Shown in pieces: positions 58,172 through 64,000 of a stretch of DNA of 64,000 bases (the stretch's first letter is position 1; each line of letters starts with the position of its first letter). Where the stretch lies: contig NZ_WFLJ01000009.1 of the NCBI RefSeq assembly GCF_009208735.1, forward strand, positions 1-64,000, written 5' to 3'. The DNA comes from Janthinobacterium rivuli. GTDB lineage: Bacteria; Pseudomonadota; Gammaproteobacteria; Burkholderiales; Burkholderiaceae_D. The notes beneath the pieces were generated by a model that did no database searches, was not told where the DNA came from, and was given only the letters and a program-made list of their open reading frames with translations. The position numbers and the translations under genes were made by a program.

Positions 58172-58207
58172 GTCGGATGACGGCCCTTCGGCCCTCATCC
58201 GACCTAC
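58168..58207. repeat. palindromic dispersed repeat, copy 2
   Basis: GTAGGTCGGATGA (58168-58180) and TCATCCGACCTAC (58195-58207) are a perfect 13-bp inverted repeat around an inner CGGCCC-TTC-GGCCC hairpin. The outer nine bases equal those of copy 1. The left arm contains the TAG stop of the acetolactate synthase gene, and the right arm contains, on the other strand, the TAG stop of the AraC gene. It is likely a bidirectional terminator. Confidence 0.9.
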
Positions 58208-59061
58208 GTCCATATTCGATAGATCCAGTAACTTTCATCATCGCGGCTGGCACGCGCCAGTTCGGTGGGAGTCAGGCCCGTGATGGCGCGCACCTCGCGG
58301 CACAGGTGGGCCTGGTCGGCGTAACCGCCCTCGGCGGCGATATCGCTCCATGAGACATTGCCTTGCAGCATGGCCTCTCGCGCGTCGAGAAACGACTGTT
58401 CCGCGCGGCGCATGCGGCGCAAGGTGCGCATGGGCTGGCCGGCCCAGGCCTTGATGCGGCGCTCGATATGGCGCGCGCTGCTGGCCAGGCCCGTCGATGC
58501 CGCCTGCACGCCCAGGCGGCGCACCCAGTCCTGTATGGCGCCGGCCGGATGGTCGCCGCTCTTGCGCGCCACCGCCCAGCGCGGCGCCAGGAACGCTTCC
58601 ACCAGCGCGATGCGTGCCGCGTCGTCGGGTGCGGCCAGCACGGCATCGGACAGCGCCAGCCAGTCGGCGTCGAACAGGGGTTCGAGCGGGCGCACCTGGT
58701 CGAACAGGAGCGCCATGTCGATGCCCGTCAGCGCATGCAGGGCGGCCGGATACAGCATCACCATGAACGAGTGCACGGGGCCGGGGTTGTAGCTGACCAG
58801 CGGATAGCCGCGCGGGCCGCTGAACAGCGCGGGCGGCATGCGCACCTGCAGCAGGTCGGGGCCAGGCGCCGCCGCCTCGACCTCGCCGGCGACGGTCCAC
58901 AGCAGGCAGCACATGGGCGTGGCGGGAAACCGGTTCAGGCGCTGCGCTGGCGGCAACGGCGCGCAGCGCGTGGTGTCGCGCACGAGGAAGGCGCGCACGC
59001 AGGAAGCGAGCGCGGTGCGCGGCGCGATCAAACGGGTCAGGGGCGTAGGGGCGGCAGGCAT
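58204..59061 (-). CDS. AraC family transcriptional regulator
   Basis: The 285-residue regulator has a DUF6597-like N-terminal region (PMCCLLWTVAGEVEAAAPG, FSGPRGYPLVSYNPGPVHSFMVMLYPA in pieces) and a C-terminal double helix-turn-helix, of which VSWSDIAAEGGYADQAHLCREVRAITGLTPTEL in parts is the second AraC motif near residues 235-268. The ligand is unknown. It converges on the acetolactate synthase gene and diverges from the cytochrome P450 gene, so the P450 is a candidate target. Its TAG stop is supplied by the palindromic repeat. Confidence 0.88.
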   Translation of the reverse strand: MPAAPTPLTRLIAPRTALASCVRAFLVRDTTRCAPLPPAQRLNRFPATPMCCLLWTVAGEVEAAAPGPDLLQVRMPPALFSGPRGYPLVSYNPGPVHSFMVMLYPAALHALTGIDMALLFDQVRPLEPLFDADWLALSDAVLAAPDDAARIALVEAFLAPRWAVARKSGDHPAGAIQDWVRRLGVQAASTGLASSARHIERRIKAWAGQPMRTLRRMRRAEQSFLDAREAMLQGNVSWSDIAAEGGYADQAHLCREVRAITGLTPTELARASRDDESYWIYRIWT

Positions 59062-59174
59062 GGCGACGATTGTACCGGCATTTTCTGCTTGCGCGCGATG
59101 TCGTATTCGTTCAAGACGCGCAAACGCAAGCGCGCTACAGTGGTGTCATTGTCGCCATCCACCAGGAGAATGCC

Positions 59175-60617
59175 ATGCCCCCGCTCGACCACGCCGCCGC
59201 GCCCGCCGCCAGCACGGCCCTGCGCCAGATCCGCCAGCTGCCGGGGCCATTTGCACTGCCCGTCATCGGCAACGCGCTGCAAGTGAAACTGCCGCGTATC
59301 CACCGCGACGTGGAAGGCTGGGTGCGGCGCTATGGCCCCTTCATGCGCGCCTGGTTCGGCCGCACCCTGGTGCTGGTGGTGGCCGACAGCGACGCCGTGG
59401 CGGCCGTGCTGCGCGACCGCCCGGACGGCTTCCGGCGCCCGCTGTCGAGCTATAAGATTTCGGTGGAAATGGGCGGCAACCCCGGCCTGTTCCTGGCCGA
59501 AGGCGGCGCGTGGCGCAACCAGAGGCGCATGGTCATGGCCGGCATGGCGCCGGGCGCCATCAAGGCCTACTTCCCCGCGCTCGTGACGGTGGCGCAGCGG
59601 CTGCAGCGGCGCTGGCAAGTTGCCGCCACGCAAGGCCGGGCCATCACCCTCGATGACGATCTGAAACGCTACACGGTCGACATCATCGCCGGCCTGGCCT
59701 TCGGCACGGAAGTCAATACACTGGAATCGGGCGAGGACGTGATCCAGCGCCACCTCGATGCGATCCTGCCCGCCGTGGCGCGGCGCAGCCTGTCGATGCT
59801 GCCGTACTGGCGCTACTTCAAGCTGCCCGTCGACCGGCGCCTGGACCGCGACGTGGCGGCGCTGGACGTGGCCGTGGCCGACCTGGTGCGGCAGGCGCGC
59901 GCCCGCCTGGAGCAAGACCCCGCGCGGCGCGTGCGCCCGCCCAACCTGCTCGAAGCGATGCTGGCCGCCGCCGATGAGCCCGACAGCGGCGTGGACGACC
60001 GCGCCGTGGCCGGCAATGTGCTGACCATGCTGCTGGCGGGCGAAGACACGACGGCCAACACGCTGTCATGGATGATCTACCTGCTGCAGCGCCACCCGCA
60101 CTGCCTGGCGCAGGCGCGCGAGGAAGTGCGGCGCCTGGCGCCCGACGTGGCGCGCTTCACGCTGGCGCAAATGGACAGCCTCGATTACCTGGGCGCCTGC
60201 GCCAGCGAAGCCATGCGCTTGAAACCGGTGGCGCCCTACATCCCGCTCGAAGCGCTGCGCGACACGGTGGTGGGCGACGTGGCCGTGCCCGCCGGCAGCA
60301 TGCTGTGGTGCGTGATGCGCCATGACAGCGTGTCCGACGCGCACTTTCCCGACGCGCAAGCCTTCCAGCCCGAGCGCTGGCTGGCGGACGGCGCGGAGGC
60401 AAACAACAAGCGCGCCGCCATGCCCTTCGGCGCCGGCGTGCGCACGTGTCCGGGCCGCTACCTGGCCTTGCTGGAAATCAAGATCGCCATGGCCATGCTG
60501 CTGGGCAGCTTCGACATCGCCGGCGTCGACACGCCCGATGGCGGCGAGGCGCAGGAACTGATGGGTTTTGTGATGTCGCCCATCGGCCTGAGCATGCGCC
60601 TGGCGCCGCCGCGGTGA
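59175..60617 (+). CDS. cytochrome P450
   Basis: The 480-residue soluble P450 has the complete set of signatures: proline-rich start PGPFALPVIGNALQVKLP, I-helix oxygen-binding AGEDTTANTLSW, K-helix EAMRLKP (ExxR), PERF-type segment FQPERWLADG and the haem loop FGAGVRTCPGRYLA, with the thiolate Cys near residue 425. The substrate is unknown, and no ferredoxin or reductase gene is adjacent. AGGAGAATGCC fixes the start at 59175, although the frame is open 35 codons further. A divergent AraC regulator may control it. Confidence 0.93.
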   Translation: MPPLDHAAAPAASTALRQIRQLPGPFALPVIGNALQVKLPRIHRDVEGWVRRYGPFMRAWFGRTLVLVVADSDAVAAVLRDRPDGFRRPLSSYKISVEMGGNPGLFLAEGGAWRNQRRMVMAGMAPGAIKAYFPALVTVAQRLQRRWQVAATQGRAITLDDDLKRYTVDIIAGLAFGTEVNTLESGEDVIQRHLDAILPAVARRSLSMLPYWRYFKLPVDRRLDRDVAALDVAVADLVRQARARLEQDPARRVRPPNLLEAMLAAADEPDSGVDDRAVAGNVLTMLLAGEDTTANTLSWMIYLLQRHPHCLAQAREEVRRLAPDVARFTLAQMDSLDYLGACASEAMRLKPVAPYIPLEALRDTVVGDVAVPAGSMLWCVMRHDSVSDAHFPDAQAFQPERWLADGAEANNKRAAMPFGAGVRTCPGRYLALLEIKIAMAMLLGSFDIAGVDTPDGGEAQELMGFVMSPIGLSMRLAPPR

Positions 60618-60652
60618 TACCATGGGGGAAGTCCCATTCATTCGACCTCCCC

Positions 60653-61114
60653 ATGACTATCCGCCTCGAATCGCCGCAGCAAGCCGACGTGCAAACCCTG
60701 ATCGCCGAACTGGATGCGTATCAACAAACGCTGTATCCGGCCGAGTGCGTCTACTCGCTGGATCTGGCGTCCGTGCCGCAGGACAGCCTGCTGTTCGCCG
60801 TCGCCCGCGATGCCGCAGGCACGGCGCGCGCCTGCGGCGCCATCGTCGTCACGCCCGATTTCGGCGAGCTCAAGCGCATGTACGTGCACCCGGACAGCCG
60901 CGGCCTGGGCCTGGCGCAACGCCTGCTGGCCTTGCTGGAAGAACAGGCGCTGGCGCGCGGCTGCCGCTTGCTGACCCTGGAAACGGGCATCCACCAGCCC
61001 GCCGCCATCGCCCTGTACGCGCGCCACGGCTACCAGCGGCGCGGACCGTACGGCGACTATCCCGACGATCCGTTCAGTGTCTTCATGGAAAAACCATTGC
61101 AGGTGGCCGCATGA
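60653..61114 (+). CDS. GNAT family N-acetyltransferase
   Basis: The 153-residue GNAT protein opens MTIRLESPQQADVQTLIAELDAYQ in pieces and carries the acetyl-CoA loop ELKRMYVHPDSRGLGLAQRLL near residues 78-98 and the closing beta-bulge GIHQPAAIALYARHGYQRRGPYG. It acetylates an unknown small molecule or protein amine. It follows the P450 gene by 35 bases on the same strand, and its TGA overlaps the ATG of the MazG-like gene, so the last two are translationally coupled. Confidence 0.9.
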   Translation: MTIRLESPQQADVQTLIAELDAYQQTLYPAECVYSLDLASVPQDSLLFAVARDAAGTARACGAIVVTPDFGELKRMYVHPDSRGLGLAQRLLALLEEQALARGCRLLTLETGIHQPAAIALYARHGYQRRGPYGDYPDDPFSVFMEKPLQVAA

Positions 61115-61470
61115 ACGCGCCGCTCGACAGCCTGCTCGACATCCGTGCCCGCCTGCGCGCCTTTGCCGACGAGCGCGACTGGGACCAGTTCCACACGCCG
61201 AAAAACCTGGCCATGGCCCTGTCCGTGGAAGTGGCGGAACTGGTCGAGCACTACCAGTGGCTGGCCACAGGCGCGAATTGCGAACTGGACGAGGCGAAGC
61301 GCACGGGCATCCGCCACGAACTGGCCGACGTGCTGATGTATCTGGTGCGCCTGGCCGACAAGAGCGGCGTCGACCTGCACGCGGCCGTGCTGGACAAGAT
61401 GGAATTGAACGCGCAGAAATACCCGGCGCAGCAGGTGCGCGGCGATGCGCGCAAATACAGCGAGTACTGA
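61111..61470 (+). CDS. MazG-like nucleotide pyrophosphohydrolase
   Basis: The 119-residue protein belongs to the all-alpha MazG-like/RS21-C6 (dCTPase) group. The metal-binding signature is intact: EVAELVEHYQW near residues 37-47 and the downstream ELADVLMYLVRLADKSGVDL. It opens with the typical RDWDQFHTPKNLAMALS. Such enzymes hydrolyse (d)NTPs or damaged nucleotides to the monophosphate and pyrophosphate. The ATG overlaps the GNAT stop codon (ATGA). Which nucleotide it prefers is not apparent. Confidence 0.9.
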   Translation: MNAPLDSLLDIRARLRAFADERDWDQFHTPKNLAMALSVEVAELVEHYQWLATGANCELDEAKRTGIRHELADVLMYLVRLADKSGVDLHAAVLDKMELNAQKYPAQQVRGDARKYSEY

Positions 61471-61518
61471 TCCCCCAGCCGTGCGTGGCTGATGCGCAAA
61501 AAGGCGTAGCATCAAGGC

Positions 61519-62307
61519 ATGCGTGCCTACTTACCTCTCCTGCTGGCTTTGCTGCTTCCTGGCGCTGTTGCGCTGGCGCAAACCGCGCCCGTGCCGCAAG
61601 TCAAAGTGGACGCCACGCGCGACCCCGTCGACAAATCCTACCGCAAGATGCTGCAGGGCGTGGACCGCTTCGAGCGCGACCATGCGCTGGCGCCGCAGGC
61701 CGTGCTGCGCTTTCGCTTGCTGCCGCGCCAGCCCGGCGTGGACATGACGGGCGTGCAGCTGCGCATCGCCGGCGACACCGTCAGCATCCCCTTGCCCCTG
61801 GCCGAGGACAACAGCTTTGCCCCCGTGCGCAACGCGCAGGCCGCGCGCGAAGACGCGATCCTGATCGCCAACCGCAGGGCTTCCACCATGAGCTGGCGCG
61901 CGCAGGTCATCACACCCGGCTTGCCGCCCGGCACGCGACGCCTGGGCGACCTGCGCCTGGAATGCCGCGCCGGCATGGATTCGGGCCTGATCTCGAACGA
62001 CCCGCAAATCATCGCCTGGCTGTCCAGCATGCTCTACAGCACGGACAAGGTGTGTTCCGAGCCGGACGGCAATTATCTGTTCTTCACGGACCGGCCCCTG
62101 TTCGGCGTGACCCTCGTGCACGGCGAGCGCCGCCTGGCGCTGCCGTTCACCATGCTGTACGCGGGCGGCGAGCAAACGCCCGCCTCGCTGCCCTATTGCG
62201 ATTGCCAGGTCTTGCTTGACCGCACGTATTACGCGCCACTGTGGGACCCAAACTGGCCGGATGACACCCTGCTGGAATTTACTTACATGGACGAGGTGGC
62301 GCCATGA
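61519..62307 (+). CDS. exported protein of unknown function, 262 aa
   Basis: A 262-residue protein with signal peptide 1-20 (cleavage after ALA). The body is beta-rich: AVLRFRLLPRQPGVDMTGVQLRIAG, RLGDLRLECRAGMDSGLI and a C-terminal segment with paired cysteines (LPYCDCQVLLD). I do not recognise a family with confidence. The last bases overlap the start of a BamE-like lipoprotein gene (ATGA), so the two are translationally coupled and may work together in the envelope. Confidence 0.75.
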   Translation: MRAYLPLLLALLLPGAVALAQTAPVPQVKVDATRDPVDKSYRKMLQGVDRFERDHALAPQAVLRFRLLPRQPGVDMTGVQLRIAGDTVSIPLPLAEDNSFAPVRNAQAAREDAILIANRRASTMSWRAQVITPGLPPGTRRLGDLRLECRAGMDSGLISNDPQIIAWLSSMLYSTDKVCSEPDGNYLFFTDRPLFGVTLVHGERRLALPFTMLYAGGEQTPASLPYCDCQVLLDRTYYAPLWDPNWPDDTLLEFTYMDEVAP

Positions 62308-62612
62308 AACGGCTGTCGCTGATCGTGCTGATGCTGCTGGCCGCGTGCTCGGGCACGCGCGCCTTGCAGGCAAGCAAAAACGTACCGTACGCTACGCTGG
62401 AACAGACGGTGCGGCCGGGCAGCAGCACGCGCGAGCAGGTGCGCGCCGCGCTGGGCGAGAGCACGTCGATCCGCTTCGACAGCGGCAATGAAGTATGGAT
62501 GTACACCTACCCGGCGGCCTCGGGTGCGCAGGGAGAATATGTGATTCTGTTTGGCGGGGATGGGGTGGTGAAGAAGGTGCGCAGCGGAGAAGTGTATCGG
62601 GTGAAGAAGTAA
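62304..62612 (+). CDS. BamE/SmpA-like lipoprotein, 102 aa
   Basis: The 102-residue lipoprotein has the signal MKRLSLIVLMLLAAC with lipobox LAAC at Cys15. The mature part shows a SmpA/OmlA (BamE-like) pattern: VRPGSSTREQVRAALGESTSI, then EVWMYTYP and YVILFGGDGVVKKVRSGEVYRV. It is probably not the housekeeping BamE, given the lack of typical BamE neighbours and its coupling to the preceding unknown gene, but a paralogue using the same fold as an outer-membrane adaptor. Confidence 0.78.
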   Translation: MKRLSLIVLMLLAACSGTRALQASKNVPYATLEQTVRPGSSTREQVRAALGESTSIRFDSGNEVWMYTYPAASGAQGEYVILFGGDGVVKKVRSGEVYRVKK

Positions 62613-62635
62613 AAAGTACCCTACAGACAAAACCC

Positions 62636-62675
62636 GGGGTCGCACCTTAAGGACTCGGCGTCCCCGTACGACCCC
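62636..62675. repeat. inverted repeat between convergent genes
   Basis: GGGGTCG (62636-62642) and CGACCCC (62669-62675) face each other across 26 bases between the BamE-like gene and the convergent chemoreceptor gene. The GGGGTCG...CGACCCC pattern looks like a dispersed repeat; it may terminate both genes. Confidence 0.55.
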
Positions 62676-62696
62676 AGCCTTTCGCCGTTGGGGTAA

Positions 62697-64000
62697 TTAT
62701 CTCGCCTTCAGCAAGGCCCTTGCCGCCACGCCCGCGCCCACGCTGCGGCCCACGCCGGCAACCTTGCGCTTGGGCGACGCCTTCAGTTTGAAGATGCCGA
62801 TCGACTGGGCCACGCTGTCGGTGCGCTGCGCCAGGTTGGTGGCGGCGGCCGCCGCCTGCTCCACCAGCGCCGCATTCTGCTGCGTGATGCCATCCATGTG
62901 GATGACGGCCTGGTTGACCTGGCCGATGCCCTGGTTCTGCTCGCGCGTGGTCGAGGATATCTCGTCCATCACTTCCGTCACGCGGGCCACCGAGGCGATC
63001 ACTTCCGTCATGGTGGCGCCCGCATTGCTGGTCAGCACGCTGCCCGCATTCACGGTGGCGATCGAATGGTCGATCAGGTTTTTCACCTCTTTCGCCGCCG
63101 TCGCCGAGCGCTGCGCCAGACTGCGTACTTCGCCGGCCACGACGGCAAAGCCGCGGCCGTGCTCGCCCGCGCGCGCCGCTTCCACGGCCGCGTTCAAGGC
63201 GAGGATGTTCGTCTGGAAGGCGATGCCGTCGATGAGGCCGATGATGTCGAGAATCTTGCGCGACGAAGTGCTGATCTCGTCCATCGTGGTCACCACTTCG
63301 CTGACGATGGTGCCGCCCTTGGCGGCGACCTTGGACGCCTGCGCCGCCAGGTCGTTGGCCGTGGCCACGTGGTCGGCGCTGTTTTGCACCGTGGACGTCA
63401 GCTCTTCCATGCTGGCCGCCGTCTGCTCGAGGCTGGACGCCTGCGATTCCGTGCGGCTGGACAGGTCCATGTTCCCGGTGGCGATTTCCGCCGTGGTGAT
63501 GCGGATATCCTCGAAGTTGGCGCGCACGTCGCCGATGATGCTGTGCAAATTGATATTCGTCTGGCGCAAGGCCGCCATCAATTGCCCCATGTCATCGTCG
63601 CGCACCTTGTCGATGACGCCCGTCAAGTCGCCACCGGCCATCTTGCGCGCCACCGTGATGGCCTCGCCCAGCGGGGCGACGAGGGAATTGTGCAGATGGG
63701 CCCAGAAATACAGCATCAGCGCCACGGCGGCGGCGGCGGCACCGCTGAGCCAGCTGCGCGTGGCCGTGCTCGTGTCACCGTCGATATTCCACACGGCGCA
63801 ACCGAGGATGGCCAGCACCACGCCAAAGACGATGCAATGCAGGGCCAGGTCTTGCGACAGGCTCAGCTTGCGCCACTCGGCCAGCTTGGCGGCCCAGCCC
63901 TGGCGCACGACGCGGCCCTTGCGGATCGCCAGCTTGGCGGTATTGCCATCTTTAAAACTTTTATACAGGGCTGCCGCTTCGTTGATCTGCTCGCGCGTGG
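62697..64000 (-). CDS. Aer-like methyl-accepting chemotaxis protein, partial (5' end beyond window)
   Basis: The frame has no stop up to the right edge, so the N-terminus is missing; the GTG at 63908 is only an internal codon. The visible start ([19 protein letters not shown]) resembles the end of the PAS region of Aer-type aerotaxis receptors. Two hydrophobic segments follow ([35 protein letters not shown]), then HAMP-like residues and a chemoreceptor signalling domain. The hairpin tip with [34 protein letters not shown] (in pieces) binds CheA and CheW. The tail is basic and Ala-rich without the NWETF pentapeptide. It should sense redox state or oxygen. Confidence 0.88.
   Translation of the reverse strand, partial: TREQINEAAALYKSFKDGNTAKLAIRKGRVVRQGWAAKLAEWRKLSLSQDLALHCIVFGVVLAILGCAVWNIDGDTSTATRSWLSGAAAAAVALMLYFWAHLHNSLVAPLGEAITVARKMAGGDLTGVIDKVRDDDMGQLMAALRQTNINLHSIIGDVRANFEDIRITTAEIATGNMDLSSRTESQASSLEQTAASMEELTSTVQNSADHVATANDLAAQASKVAAKGGTIVSEVVTTMDEISTSSRKILDIIGLIDGIAFQTNILALNAAVEAARAGEHGRGFAVVAGEVRSLAQRSATAAKEVKNLIDHSIATVNAGSVLTSNAGATMTEVIASVARVTEVMDEISSTTREQNQGIGQVNQAVIHMDGITQQNAALVEQAAAAATNLAQRTDSVAQSIGIFKLKASPKRKVAGVGRSVGAGVAARALLKAR

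Overview
The window is a high-GC, gene-dense chromosomal segment. It looks like a betaproteobacterium of the Oxalobacteraceae (Janthinobacterium, Massilia or Duganella type). The basis is the gene content: a PEP-CTERM protein and an exosortase-associated glycosyltransferase, a trpE-trpG-trpD-trpC order, a DsbC next to a UbiH-type hydroxylase, and many c-di-GMP and chemotaxis genes. The genus is inferred from protein resemblance, not from a search. No phage, insertion sequence, CRISPR array or plasmid function was seen.

Layout. 0-6.3 kb: enoyl-CoA hydratase, MFS exporter, a universal stress protein behind two FNR/ANR-like boxes, lytic transglycosylase MltA divergent from a 48-residue membrane protein, ApaG, then rpe-gph. 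6.3-10.6 kb: the trp operon (trpE, trpG, trpD, trpC), preceded by a previously unmarked leader peptide with four Trp codons and a terminator hairpin. 10.6-20 kb: a lipoprotein, a diguanylate cyclase, an operon for a membrane-side molybdenum hydroxylase (iorA-iorB-mocA plus an M61 peptidase), then ubiH-like and dsbC. 20-32 kb: aldo/keto reductase and luciferase-like oxidoreductase, two identical tRNA-Phe genes bracketing about 9.8 kb that holds a DUF2058 protein, PsiF, a frameshifted glutamine amidotransferase, a divergent MocR-type regulator/YggS pair (PLP homeostasis), a GGDEF-EAL protein, an S9 peptidase and a small lipoprotein.

32-45 kb: a fused formyltransferase/polysaccharide deacetylase plus an EpsH/PEP-CTERM-type sugar transferase, a collagen-like lipoprotein, FadE, a DUF1059 protein, the U32 peptidase TrhP, a DUF819 membrane protein, glutamate dehydrogenase, a flavin reductase, a DUF2807 protein and a second enoyl-CoA hydratase. 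45-53 kb: three tandem AIM24 paralogues, a PEP-CTERM protein transcribed with a large cucumisin-like subtilase, and, divergently, a NarL-type two-component pair. 53-64 kb: a TonB-dependent receptor, Lrp/AsnC regulator divergent from an acetolactate synthase, an AraC regulator, cytochrome P450, GNAT, a MazG-like enzyme, two envelope proteins and a partial Aer-like chemoreceptor that runs off the right edge.

The clearest overlooked signals are regulatory: the trp attenuator, the tandem FNR-like boxes, an Lrp-box between lrp and the acetolactate synthase gene, and two copies of a palindromic repeat whose arms supply stop codons to the genes next to them. No single undescribed multi-gene defence or metabolic system was found. 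The best candidates for new biology are the PEP-CTERM/subtilase bicistron, the triple AIM24 operon, the fused formyltransferase-deacetylase locus and the collagen-like lipoprotein. The first 199 bases hold no supportable gene.
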